A stretch of DNA of 64,000 nt, taken from NCBI GenBank assembly GCA_023078685.1, contig JALGAS010000002.1, forward strand, positions 5,270,001-5,334,000, in the 5' to 3' direction. Within the stretch, counting starts at the first letter, position 1. Each line of letters opens with the position of its first letter. Source of the stretch: Neopestalotiopsis rosae. Lineage: Eukaryota; Ascomycota; Sordariomycetes; Amphisphaeriales; Sporocadaceae. The position numbers were made by a program, and so were the translations under genes. Of the stretch, positions 1 through 10,614 are shown in pieces. Under the pieces are notes generated by a model. The model saw only the letters and a program-made list of their open reading frames with translations. It did not search any database and was not told where the DNA came from.

Positions 1-915
1 CAAGGCGGCAGCAAAAGCAATCACCGAAACGAAGGAGTGCTCTCATACATGCTACCGCTGCCAGGTTGCTAGGTAGAGAGGGAACACAGCTATCAGAAAT
101 TCGGCAGGACTATCGGAATGAGATGATTGGACCGTCGAGACTTGAGGCCCCGGGTTGGATGGGAAAATCTTGGCCAATCCTCGATTGCGTGATCTGGACC
201 CTTTCTGGCGTATGCGGTCCGACCCCCCCTATAGCGCCATTTGGACTGGGTAGCCCAGTCTCCTAGCCGTGACAAGACAGGGCAGGGCAGGGCACGAGGT
301 GTTTAGACATCCCGATTTTTGAATAGGTTGAGTCAAAGATGTACGCTTGCTGGGGCAATTGAAGAGAAGGTGGGCGCAAATCAGCTGTCCATGTGTGTTG
401 TCATGGCTCATTGTCGGAAATAATGAGGGCCAAGAGCTGAGTTCGAGCTTGTGTGGGCGAGCAGGCGGTCCAACGACGACCAACAGTAGCTCGCGGAGAA
501 ACTGATGTCATAGAGATTTTCTGAGCGGCATTTGAAAACCTCGTTCTCGAAGTGCAACGCAGAAGCAATCATACTTGTCTGTAGCGGAATGCAACGAGTT
601 GACCACCTTCGTTGGTGGTTGCCAAGGATATATTTGTAGAACTTTGCCAAACAGCGCGAAACTCTGCAAACAGAAAGATAAGAAAAAAAAAAAAGGGAAA
701 ATCATCTGCCAGTCACGTCCTTGTCCTCCAAGGCGGGCAACTCTTCGTGATATACGTAGCCCATCAATGATATGCGATCGCGTGCCAGACACGCAAGACA
801 TCGTCCTCCAAACACAACCACCCATGCGCTTCCGACTCCCAAGAACGCCGACCCAATGTGATCCCAGTTTCCCATCTCCATCTTTGTGTAGTAGTAGTAG
901 TAGTTATCTCTTGAA
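1..915. other. Left edge, 3' flank of the metR-like gene
   Basis: No convincing gene is seen. Open frames here are short, overlap on both strands and resemble no family I know. The part next to 916 should include the 3' UTR of the leftward bZIP gene. It holds an A-run at about 684-696 and a short GTA/TAG trinucleotide repeat at about 892-905. A 255-codon plus-strand frame that starts at 575 with TTG runs antisense through the bZIP exon and is a shadow of it. Confidence 0.5.
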
Positions 916-2586
916 TCATGCGACTTCTCCCGTCTCGGACTTTGCAGACTTGTCGTCTTCGGAATCCGAATCCTTGCCCAGCACCTTGAGCGCAGCAGCC
1001 AGCTTGGGGTCGAATTTCGACTCCTTTGCGCCCGTCTTTTCCATGACAAGACCCCGCAACCACTTGTTTTCCGTCTCTAGGTGGGTGATGCGGTTCTTCA
1101 GTTGCGTGACCTCATCGTTGAGCTCCTTCTCGCGCTTCTCGAGGGCTTGCTCGCGAGCCTTCTTCTTAATTCGGAAGCGGGCGCTGGCAGCTGTGTTGCG
1201 TCTGCGCTTGTCCTCCTCTGCTGCTAACCGGGACTGGTCCTCGAAGCTGATTTGGCGGCTGTGGCCGGCATCACTTGGACGCTTTTGGCCAGCCTGGGGC
1301 GGTACAGCATACGGGCCTTGCTGCGGCGGCGCATATGCTTGAGGCTGGCCTGGTTGCAGCTGCTGCAGACCTAGGCTATCTGGGAAGCTGGGCACATTGG
1401 GAGTTGCAAAAGTGCCAAAATCAAAGCTGTTGAAGTCGTCTAGAGGCATGTTGGGTCAGAACGTGTTCGTCGTCGTAACAAGTGCGCAACAGAAAAAGAC
1501 GGCGTAATTCATGCATCGAGAAATAGGCCCGAAGCAATTCGATCGAGTATGACAACTAGTCATCACCTAAAATGCAAGGTCCAAGACATGAATTGGTGTT
1601 TTGGCATTGCCATTATGGGGCAGCGATGAATGGGGCCGCTCCCCCAGACTTTCCCAAGTCACGGGATATGGCACCATATGTCGAATTGCGCAATGGCTTG
1701 GTAGTTTGTAAGCCGCTGGCTGGGAGCGCCAGGATAAGCAGGCGCTAAACGACAAGGAGCTACCCCCTCGCAACCTAACCTCGACAGGCCGCAGAAATGC
1801 AACCTATGAACAAAGTGCCAATCAGCTGCAACCTCCTGCGTGGGAGGACAGACAGCAGAGTGGGGTAAAGCGATACTGTCGCTTCATGGGTGTCTAAATG
1901 GGCCCTTTATTTCCCATTGACGCGATATGAGATGCATCGTATGGGGGATCCCCCGCCGTCCTCGTCGAGATTGCAAGTTTCCGGCGCCTGGCTGGCCAGA
2001 GTTGCGCTTGTCTCTTGAGTCGGGAATTGAGGCACTAGCCCCGCAGTGAAGAAATATACGAGTATTCCAACAAGGAAAATCATGGGAAAGTGATATGATG
2101 GCATGGCAGTAACACGACGATGTGAAGTGATTGGTGTTGATGGATGCTTGCACCCGGAAGTCGGTGCAGTTTGGCCGAGATGCCGTATATGACAGAGGAA
2201 ATAACGAAGAACATTGAGAAATCTTGGAAGACCCAAAACTTACCTGGTAGACTGAAGTCGAAATCGCCCACTGCTGAAGTAGCTGATGCGGGTTCGCGAG
2301 GCGTAGTGGTAGTGGTAGTCGCAGGAGCAGGAGGAGCAACAGGAGCAACAGCAGCAGCCACAGCGGGCTTTGTCTCTGGCTCAGGCAGCGCGAAGTCTGC
2401 CGATGCACCAGCAGATGCCTTTTCCCATTCAAAGAAGTTGGTGTTGGTGAACATGGCGAGATCCTTCTCCCAGTCTTCGCTAACAGGTGATGTGTTCTGC
2501 GACGGCACCTCAACGTTCAGGTCCTGGATAAAGTTGGAAAAGTTGACCTGACCGCCGCGGCGGCCATTTGCTTGACTCGATGCCAT
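916..2586 (-). CDS. metR: MetR/CYS-3-like bZIP transcription factor (sulfur regulation)
   Basis: Two exons, 2586-2244 and 1439-916, joined in phase, give 288 residues, close to the length of Aspergillus MetR. The start is the ATG at 2586; the frame extends further only through a GTG codon. The C-terminal half holds a bZIP: basic region at about residues 192-209 with the NTAASARFRIKKK signature typical of MetR/CYS-3/Met4-type factors, then leucines at 214, 221, 228, 235 and 242 in perfect heptads. The N-terminal part is acidic, then rich in Ala, Pro and Thr, as in an activation region. Members of this family are nuclear activators of sulfate and methionine assimilation genes. The intron (1440-2243) is 804 bases, far longer than others here; its acceptor follows a CTGAC branch point. 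An in-frame ATG at 1449 lies between branch point and acceptor and could start a 177-residue form that keeps the whole bZIP. Family call firm; exact pathway inferred from homology. Confidence 0.88.
1668..1677. promoter_or_regulatory. Candidate CYS-3/MetR binding site in the metR intron
   Basis: ATGGCACCAT matches the Neurospora CYS-3 consensus ATGRYRYCAT at all ten positions and sits inside a slightly longer near-palindrome. It lies within the 804-base intron, about 220 bases upstream (in the sense of transcription) of the intronic in-frame ATG at 1449. Neurospora cys-3 is known to be autoregulated, so feedback on this gene is a reasonable inference. A match of this degeneracy is expected about once in 65 kb by chance, so position is what makes it notable. 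Confidence 0.4.
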
Positions 2587-5295
2587 TTTGTTGTTCACTT
2601 CGATATATAATTGACGTCGACCAAGTGTATCTCTGGTTTTTCCTCCACCAAAGTCCCGGTGTCGAGAAGAGCCTGTCGGCTTGTGCGAGCGTTCCTCCTA
2701 ATGCCTCTTCTTTCGATTCCTGATGCGCAGTTGGCGATAGTGATGTAGTTGGCCAAATTCCCCCCTCGGGCAGGTGCGTGAGAGGTTTTGTGATGGGTGG
2801 ACCCCCGCGAAAACAAAGCCGATGGTCTGCCGAAGAAAAAAGTGAACCAGTACTAACCCAGCAGTCGATGGGTTCTTTGGTAAGGTGGTATTACACAGAG
2901 TTCGTCTCTCCCGAAATAGTAGAGAGAGATACTTTCTGATGAATCGACAGCCTAGACAATAAGAGACTCGATTCGCTTCCCCGGATTCTTGAGCTGCGAT
3001 GGGGGAGAAGGTCTGTTAAGATTGAGTAAGTTGAATAAAGGGAAAAAAGCAAAGGCCGAGTAAACTGCGCTGAACTTGCTGGGGATGCACCCAGTTGACC
3101 ACTTGCCCGTCCTGTGAATTAGTCAGAGTGGGTGAAATCGCGTGGAGGTGTGGGGAACAACGCTCTATCATTGGTCAGACACCTCTTCCCTCGCAAGTCT
3201 TAGCTGCGGGCATTTTCGGCCAAATTGAGCCACTCTGGAGTCTCTACCAAGCCTACCTACTGTAGTCGTACCTAAACCCGCTGCTTTGGAGTGCTACAGG
3301 CGGACAAAGCCAGGGAAAATACATTACCCACCAGCATGTGCGTAAACCCACCACAGCTGCTGGTGATCCGCATTTCCTATGCTTCGTCGCCATCGAACGA
3401 GAACAGCCCACATAGACTAAACACGTACAAACAGTCTAGATCTCTACTATTGGAAATTGGCAAGGTTGAATAGAATCTGAAGCCGTTTCAATGCAGACCA
3501 GGTCACTTCAATCCATTGCTTCGCGGAGGCTGAGGACCTAAATTCCAAAACTACTCGACTATAGCTTGAGCCTAAGCAATAAGCACGCGCTTGGAATTTC
3601 ACACGAAGCTGGGCGGTAGCTTTTGTGACTTTTGGCTTGGGGCATGCCCTTTAGTACCTAATCACTCTTTTAACCCGGAATACCCCTCGACCTGATTCCG
3701 TAGTGGCGGCTGAGCACCCATTCCGAAGGAGGCTGCGGAAGTGATCCTCGACAGCACGTACAAAATATACTACATGGTATGAGAGAAAACCGCAACGAGA
3801 ATGACGTGCATAGTAACGTCTTGCAGCGTCAATCACTTTCCTCACCCCGCTCGATCCGCAGTATATGTAGATGAAAAAAATGTTTCGGCCCAGAATGCAG
3901 TGCCGCCCATTCTGCACAGCGCCTAGTTCTTACAGTACCATAGCTTTGTTTCCACAGACACACGTCCACAATCCGACGTCCGTCTCGTCTCGGAAATCTA
4001 TGATGGCCTCATCAATTTTAGCTCGAGTCATTCTGGCACTTGTCGGATGTGTCGCACAGGGCGCATGAGTGAGCGGCATTGAACCCTTAGGCCGTTGCCG
4101 ATGACGGAGCCACTCATTGTCTAGGTACGCAGTATTTTACTTCCGGGCAGGTGGATGCAGGGTCCAACCAAGCGAGCCATCGCCTTTTCTGGGCATGCCT
4201 GGCTCGCCTCGCAGCTGCTGGGCACAGCAGACAATCATCGGCTTTCCATATATGGCAAGTTGACTCGATGCACAGACCAAGCTATTTATCCCGTTGCACA
4301 AATTTCTCTTGTATATTTTAATGCACGGAATTGTCTGGCATGCAAATGTTATTGTAATACGTAACCGGGGAGGTCACCAAGGAGCAGCAGTATTCAAAGA
4401 AAGAATTACCTGTCTCCAATCTCATGCTGGCCTTCTTCAGAGCCAATTGCGTTGGCTTGCCAAAATTTGTGTGAACTTACCTTGACTGTGAGCATGCCCG
4501 GCTGTCGTTCAAACCACCTAAAATTCCCACTAAAAATGACCTCGGGATTACCTATCACAAAACCTATCAGAACCCGAACATGCCTTATGATTCGCCGGCA
4601 AAACACGTGCAAAGAGCCTGTTTGCACCTAGAAAATCATAAGCATGTCAAAGTTATATTGTCAAAGCCAAGGTAAAATCAAGTTAAGATACACTATGAAG
4701 TCTTGTCCGCTGAGACCTAAAGCTAAGGCAATATGTCCGCCAATTGCTGCCTCAATGTGTACGAGCTTATTTGCACACCGCCATAACCCCAATCACCTTG
4801 TTTGACAAACAGCTCTATTGTACGTATTACTTGATTTCAAATCAATGTTCTAGTAGGCAGGAGGAGGAGGATTGGTAAGCGTAGTGCTTCGAGCACAGGC
4901 CCCAGTCAGACTATCTGTGATTAAGTTGACGAGAAGCGCCAATTGTATAAGCTGCAGATCTGCCGTTTGACGGCTTTTGCAGCTCGGTAACATGAGGCGG
5001 ACAATCATCTGCTACTCGGTCTATACTATATAATCCGGTCAATATTGATGAGAACTTGTCTTTAGATAACACATCTAAATGAGTATCTCTAAGCAGGCTA
5101 CCGTATCCTAAAACGCAAAGTTGGCAGCATGCTGTGCCGTTTAGTGCCAGTCCTCAGGACTTTTTGTTGGCTGACAGTGAATTGTGCTCCACGAGTCAAA
5201 GGTAGATGGATCGACTGAGTCCTTCGGAAATTTCAAAGCCATCATCCCACCGGCAAGGTAAGAAGATGGAGTCTGATTTGGCTAACCCCGCCCCT

Positions 5296-5311
5296 CCCCC
5301 CCCCCCCCCCC
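5296..5311. repeat. Poly(C) tract, 16 bases
   Basis: Uninterrupted run of 16 C, preceded by CCCCT and CCCCG. It is a mononucleotide repeat, so its exact length may be uncertain in an assembly. Confidence 0.9.
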
Positions 5312-6026
5312 ATCATTTCTTATATGCATAATGACCCTTAGCATGTGTTATAGAATGATTTATAGTGCCTTTGATTCCTGCTTCTATACTGCTAACATGC
5401 CCCTTTCGACGCCTGACCGATCAATTGTCAGGTGAGAACTTACTCATGACAAGTGGACTGAGTAGAAGATTGGGATACAATAGGTATGCCACCACTTTGC
5501 TACCGTTCAGATATGCATGGTACAACTCCCAGAGCTTCATAGTCTTGCCTAATGGCCCAATCCACATCCCATGACCAAGATTATGTTCGGGTACCTGTCT
5601 CGAAACTACCTTACACAGACAATAATGGTAAAGTGTTGCATCGTGACAGAAAACTTTGACCGTTTGCATCGGTCTGCATAACTTTGATGTATATCATATT
5701 ACTTGCATACATCGTATTGCGTTGTCTATTTTTGGAGACGGTCCAGACCAAACCAATGCTAGGCTGCCAAGCTCAGAGGTTTGGTGGGGTCGTTATACTC
5801 AATCAAGAAAACTGTTTGTTTATACTGCTGCTACCCATGCTTGCTCGATTTGATGGCAATATGTACAGTTGCAACATTTACAGATACAGACACTCGCCAT
5901 CAGCATCGTATAAACACTGGAAGGTCTTGATACTGAGTTCGAGAAGAGATAGGCCTTCAAAATCGATTGAAAAGCTGCACAGTCACCTAGGCGCATAAGC
6001 CCACTCCAGCACTGCAAAAAAGGCCC

Positions 6027-6047
6027 CGCGTCGCGTCCCGTCGCGTA
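6027..6047 (+). promoter_or_regulatory. Cluster of MBF-type CGCGT motifs upstream of chl4
   Basis: CGCGTC occurs at 6027-6032 and again, overlapping by one base, at 6032-6037, followed by CGCGTA at 6042-6047. The cluster lies about 90-110 bases before the chl4 start codon. CGCGT is the core of the MluI cell-cycle box bound by MBF (Mbp1/Res-Swi6/Cdc10) in yeasts, and a kinetochore gene is a fitting target. Binding in this organism is inferred. Confidence 0.5.
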
Positions 6048-6135
6048 GGTGACGGAGCTTGTAGCTTTCGTCACAACACCAAAGTCGCAAAAAGTGCACA
6101 TCCACATTCGCCGTTGATGCCCTCATGATCTAACC

Positions 6136-7785
6136 ATGCCGCGCCTTACGGTGCCGACCACAGCACGCCTCCCGTCATCTCTGCGTGTAGAATCGTCCCA
6201 CACCGCCGTCGTGAAGCTCCTGAATCGTCTTTCGCGCGCGTCGCTGCTGTCGCTGGTACTCGACTGGCTCGGCGACAACAACCAGACCCTCTGCCCGCCG
6301 CTCCTACGCCGAACCGACGAGGAGGATGGCGAGTTCGAAGACGACTTCTACCCGCCCGCCGCCTCTCTTGAGGAATTACGCGCTCTCTACACGGGCCTGC
6401 AAGCCACCAAGGGCAGTCGCCGCGATGTCGTGGACCGCATTGTCGACGGCGACTGGCGACACGGGCTGACGCTCTACCAGCTCGCCATGGCGGACCTCCA
6501 GTATCTCAACGACCACCCGACGTCACTCAAATGGGCCGCATACAAGATCGAGCCGCTCAAGGTGCCCCGGAACGAGGAGGACGCGGAGGGTCCTGGGCGA
6601 CCGGACAAGAATACCCTCAACGTGCCCCGATTCCACCCCTCGACCTTCCTCCAGAACCTACAGGCCGAGGTCCTGCCGGACGTCAAGGCGCACTACAACT
6701 TTGACCGGCCGAGAGACCTACCGCTCCTGCTCTTGCGCATCTTTATCCTCGACTCACCATACAACACGGGTCTAGCCGTGTCGAACTCGTCGCGCACGCC
6801 TCACCACCACCACGGCGGCACCACCGCCGCCGGCGCGCCCGCGGCCAGCTTCGAGGCCTCGCGGACCATTTACATAGCCTTTCCGGACTCGTCGCCGCAC
6901 ATATACATCTCGCGCTCGCAGAGCACGGGCGCCACCACGACGGGCGACTCGCGCAGCCTGGGCCGGCTGGTGCTCGAGGGCATCCCGAAAGCCCTGTCGC
7001 GGCCCCGCGAGCGCTACGCCCTGCGCGCCACCGGTCTCGCGTCCAAGAACCTGGCCGCCCTGCTCGCGGCCCGCGGCGCGACTCGCACCAACGCCGCCCA
7101 GGGCGGCTGGGGCCTCTACGCCGAGGATGACCGCACCGCCGGCGCCTCCCCGCTCGACACGGTCCTGCCTACGCATCGGGCGCGGCCGCGGCCGCCGCTA
7201 GGGGATGTCTCCATCAACGAGGACAGGAGCGCGCCTTCGGCAGTTGATGGTGGAAAGAAGACGCTGAAGAGAGGCTTTCAGCCCGAAAAGGAGCGGAAAG
7301 ACCGCGAGGCCAAGCGCAGGAAAGAAGTTGCGCAAGCCCGGTTCGGCAACTCGGCAGAGATGGAAGACGAGAAGGGCGTGGAGCGGCTGGACGTGATGAT
7401 CGAGGATTCACTTCCAGCAGACACGCCGGCGCGTAGAGTCCGGCCTCCGGTTGAAGCAGAGGAGGATGAAGAAGAAAGTGGCCCGCGGCGATCGAAGCGG
7501 TCCAGAGGAGGTCGAAAGAGCGACATGGATCTCGGGCTCGACGAGGAGGAGGCGCAGGAGGGTGGTGAGGATGCTCAGGAGAGTACGGATAGAGACTCTC
7601 AGCACAAGCCACGGATTCGTCTCACATTTTCGGGCTCGCATGTGTTTGCTGGAATCAGAAAGCTTGTCGAGGCTGGTATTATTGACGGCGAGCGTATGCC
7701 CGGATGGATGACTGGCGAGGAGGGCGTAACGTCAGGAATCGTTAGAGGCGGCAGGATCAGAGGGTATAAAGGGTCCGGTGTATGA
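6136..7785 (+). CDS. chl4: Chl4/Mis15/CENP-N family kinetochore protein
   Basis: Single exon, 549 residues, ATG at 6136. The N-terminus carries the family's KLLNRLSRASLLSLVLDWL helix motif at about residues 27-45, and the C-terminus the conserved block GERMPGWMTGEEGV at about 523-536, preceded by the FSGSHVFAGIRKLVEAGIID segment. In yeasts Chl4/Mis15, with Iml3/Mis17, is part of the inner-kinetochore CCAN and is needed for chromosome segregation and CENP-A loading. A charged, Arg- and Glu-rich linker (about 380-495) with likely nuclear localisation sequences separates the two conserved regions, and a short His/Gly/Ala low-complexity insert occurs near residues 222-236. It converges on the tatD-like gene with only 207 bases between stop codons. 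CGCGTC motifs lie just upstream, pointing to G1/S expression. Confidence 0.88.
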   Translation: MPRLTVPTTARLPSSLRVESSHTAVVKLLNRLSRASLLSLVLDWLGDNNQTLCPPLLRRTDEEDGEFEDDFYPPAASLEELRALYTGLQATKGSRRDVVDRIVDGDWRHGLTLYQLAMADLQYLNDHPTSLKWAAYKIEPLKVPRNEEDAEGPGRPDKNTLNVPRFHPSTFLQNLQAEVLPDVKAHYNFDRPRDLPLLLLRIFILDSPYNTGLAVSNSSRTPHHHHGGTTAAGAPAASFEASRTIYIAFPDSSPHIYISRSQSTGATTTGDSRSLGRLVLEGIPKALSRPRERYALRATGLASKNLAALLAARGATRTNAAQGGWGLYAEDDRTAGASPLDTVLPTHRARPRPPLGDVSINEDRSAPSAVDGGKKTLKRGFQPEKERKDREAKRRKEVAQARFGNSAEMEDEKGVERLDVMIEDSLPADTPARRVRPPVEAEEDEEESGPRRSKRSRGGRKSDMDLGLDEEEAQEGGEDAQESTDRDSQHKPRIRLTFSGSHVFAGIRKLVEAGIIDGERMPGWMTGEEGVTSGIVRGGRIRGYKGSGV

Positions 7786-7992
7786 AGACAACCTGGTCGG
7801 AACGAGACTTGACAACTGTTTATATGGGAATGATGATATTGGCGTTCGGCTTAAGAATGGGTACTTGCATATACTATCAGAGAGACAGTTCCTTGAAGCA
7901 CGGAACAAAGTCAAGATGCAGTTCAGGTTGCTAAACATTGGAAGAAGCGTGTCTATGCATATCTATAATTGCTTTCAAATGCTCCCAGTGTT

Positions 7993-9343
7993 TTATTTGT
8001 CTATGCCGAATACCTTTGCCGTGTTTCTCCATGCCGCCTCGCACACCTCTTCTACCGTAGCGCCCTTGATACCGGCAACGATTTTACCAACGCGCTCAAT
8101 GCTGCATGGCTCGTTTCGGCCCTTGACCATGGCACCCTCGACCCACTTCTCCTTCTTGACTGTCTTCCACCGCTCCGGAACCTCGGGCTCCTTCTTTTGA
8201 GGCTTCTTGGACTTTTGTTGTTGTTGCTTCTGGGGTTTACGCTGCTGTGGTTGCGGCTGCTGTGCATCGCCATTGTTGGCATCTCCAGCGGGAGCGGAGG
8301 CCGATGTCTCCACCCCAGCGGCAGCAGCGGCGGCGGCGGGGTCCGGAGTCGGAGCCGGGGTCGGCGGCTTGGAGTCAATGAGGTACTTCCACCCCTCGTG
8401 GCTCGGGCGGACCTCGCACCACGGCCCGTCGGTCTCGAGCATGAGCCGGTCGAGGTGGATCTCCTTGACCACGGCGCAGTTGTCGGCCGTCTTGAAGCTG
8501 CAGCCGTTGGTGCCAATGTACAGGCCGAGGTCCATGAGCTCGCGCATCTCGTCGACGGTGCCCGTGAAGCTGTGCACGACGCCGCCCCTCTCCAGCCTCT
8601 CGAGCTTGTCACCAAACTTGGCCTTGAGGAGGCCGACAAAGTCTTGGTGGGCGGCCCGCGAGTGGAGAAACAGGGGCAGCTGAGGCCGGATCGCCAGCAC
8701 CAGGTCTAGCTGCGCGGCAAAGGAGTGCAGCTGGATCTTCTTGGAGCAGTAGTGCAGGCGATCGTAATCGAGGCCGAACTCGCCAAAAGCGACCAGAGCA
8801 CCCGGCGTCTGGGCTCTGGCGTCCTCGATGAGCTTCTTCAGTTCGGAAATGATCCGCGATGTCTTCTCCAGGTCTGGCTCGTGCTCCTCCGGGATCGGCT
8901 GGGTGGGATCTGGATCGCAAGGCATGGTGTGTCCGTCAGTATCCTCGTGGGAGTTGGCCGTGCTGAATATAGCGCTGGAGCAGGGGTGAATTCCAGCTGT
9001 CGTATAGACGGTCCCAGGGTACTCCTTTGCAATATCCAATGCATGCCTCGAGGTCGTGAAGTCGGAGCCGGTAATGATGAGCTTGCTACAGCCGACCTCG
9101 CGCGCCCTAGATACTACTGCATCAAGATCGTCCGGATGCCTTTGTGTGCCATGATATTTGCCCCTAAAAATAGGGTCGGCAAGGTTGATACCAATCTGTC
9201 GTGAGGCATCAGCATCAGGCTTGGTTTAGACTTTGACTTTCATGGATTGGGGATAATAGTCCTACATCTATGTAACGGGGGTTATAGGCGTTGCATGCCG
9301 CACTCTCCACAGAGGGTACATTGGTTTGGTTCTCTGATGCCAT
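7993..9343 (-). CDS. TatD-family metal-dependent hydrolase / DNase
   Basis: Two exons, 9343-9266 and 9195-7993, with a 70-base intron, give 426 residues. The join produces RYIDIGINLADPIFRGKYHG, the diagnostic N-terminal strand of eukaryotic TatD proteins (TATDN1, yeast Tat-D). Metal-ligand candidates of the TIM barrel are visible: Glu165 in VAFGEFGLDYDR, His204 in FLHSRAA, His234 in VVHSFTG and Asp282 in LETDGPWC. Family members are Mg-dependent 3'-5' exonucleases or endonucleases linked to DNA repair and apoptotic DNA degradation. A low-complexity insert rich in Ala, Pro, Gln and Lys (roughly residues 300-360) precedes the conserved KGRNEPC block that closes the barrel, making the protein longer than the roughly 300-residue norm. 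It is transcribed away from rnr1 with a shared 1.4 kb upstream region. Confidence 0.9.
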
Positions 9344-9948
9344 GATGGATATTGGTGCTCCTTGTCTCGAGTACAAGCGACCAGGTCTAACCAAATGACT
9401 GCACCTAGGGTATGCTGAGAACGGCTTGACAAATCTGCTCAAAATCATGAAGTCTTTGACATCAATCAGGCTGGTATTATGTACCACCGCACGTCTATGA
9501 CTCAGAAGACACTAGGAATTTTCAACGTGCTCGTTTGCGGCGCAGGCAATAATCAACATCTACGGCTGACTCATTGACAAGAGGCACAATATCTTTCCCA
9601 TATATGCACCGTGATATTCGTCCAGGGCTGTAAGGAAAAAGCACGTGCTCTCGTGTTGGTGACGACAGGGATTGATGCGGCAAGACACGGCTCGAGCGTT
9701 TACTGATTGGGGCGGCCCCAGTATCGGAGCAGAAACGGACGGCACTGCAGGGACCGAGTAGATTTGTTAAAAGTAGTAATGCGAATCTCTCGGGATGATC
9801 GGACTTACAGTTACTGTGGTGAGACTGTGGAAAAAACAAATCAACAACTCTAATTTCGTTGCCGTGTTGCGGAAGACCCGAAGCGTTGGGTTTGTTAATG
9901 GAAATCAATTAAATGCCCATTTTTAGCTAAATAGGAACAGCGCGCGAC

Positions 9949-9954
9949 ACGCGT
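9949..9954. promoter_or_regulatory. MluI cell-cycle box (ACGCGT), distal
   Basis: Palindromic ACGCGT in the divergent region, about 820 bases before the rnr1 start. It fits the MBF-binding core. It is far from the start codon, so it is weaker evidence than the proximal group. Confidence 0.35.
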
Positions 9955-10283
9955 AAAGCATTGGAGTTTGTCTAAGTGCCCTAAGGATAGTGGGGCAAAA
10001 AGTTGCCGAACTTGTCGTCATGCAACGAACCGCAAAAAAGTTCCATGTATTCCAGGAACAAAGAAGAGAGTGATGGTTTTGCATGTGTATCTAATCCAGA
10101 AACTAATACGTGTCTCAAACATATTTTGCAACCATGCAGACGATTGACCTTGTCTGCATGTATGTATGTAGTAGATGCTGTGGATGGCCGTGGGGTTTGA
10201 CTCGAGCGCGAACCGGCGGCTCAAAGGCTGCGCAGAAATCCCATTAAAATCTCCCCGCGCTGATCCACGCTAGATGCAGCTAA

Positions 10284-10614
10284 ACGCGTCTGACTGAACG
10301 AGACTGGACACACTGTTTGCCAGGATTTCATAGCCCAGATCCCAGCTCTTAGAAAGCATTTCCTAACAGATCAATGCCCCAGCTGATTAATTACGCCTGG
10401 GCTCAATTCAATATTTTTCTCTCATAGTACCGGCGCACCGCGTCTCAAAAACACGCTAGTTACGTGCTGCTAGTCGCGTCTCACCCGCGACTTTATAAAC
10501 TTCTACAGTCTCGTTGCTGCACGCTATTACCTGCATCTTCCATTCACCATCATCCACGACTGATCACGACTTCTCGACACGCACAGGGGCTCTTTCAATA
10601 TAGCCTGTCGCGTC
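10284..10614 (+). promoter_or_regulatory. MBF-type motif cluster and TATA box of rnr1
   Basis: ACGCGTC at 10284-10290, then CGCGTC at 10439-10444, 10475-10480 and 10609-10614: four motifs in 331 bases, all in the same orientation, 160-490 bases upstream of the start codon. A TATAAA lies at 10494-10499, 14 bases after the third motif. MBF control of ribonucleotide reductase through such boxes is established in budding and fission yeast (cdc22). Use of the same code here is inferred from motif density and gene identity. Confidence 0.6.

Larger units (their letters stand above)
2587..6135. other. Divergent intergenic region metR / chl4
   Basis: About 3.5 kb between two divergently transcribed genes. 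No coding sequence is convincing: frames are under 110 codons, overlap each other and show no family resemblance. The stretch of roughly 3.4-5.9 kb is visibly more AT-rich than the flanking genes. It holds a run of 16 C at 5296-5311. The end nearest chl4 contains a cluster of CGCGT motifs, listed separately. Confidence 0.5.

Noticed and set aside
575..1342. 255-codon plus-strand open frame rich in serine
   Set aside because: Starts with TTG, runs through a poly-A/Lys stretch and is antisense to the bZIP exon of the metR-like gene.
3400..5950. AT-rich tract as a RIP-mutated transposon
   Set aside because: AT content is only moderately raised by eye, and no decayed transposase or repeat copy was seen. 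It needs a RIP index and repeat search to decide.
6772..7612. Minus-strand frames of 132-134 codons rich in Arg, Gly and Pro
   Set aside because: Shadows of the GC-rich chl4 exon.
8052..8920. Several frames of 100-250 codons overlapping the tatD-like gene on both strands
   Set aside because: Ser/Arg/Pro- or Leu-rich shadows caused by the GC-rich low-complexity insert. The sense frame carries the metal-ligand motifs.
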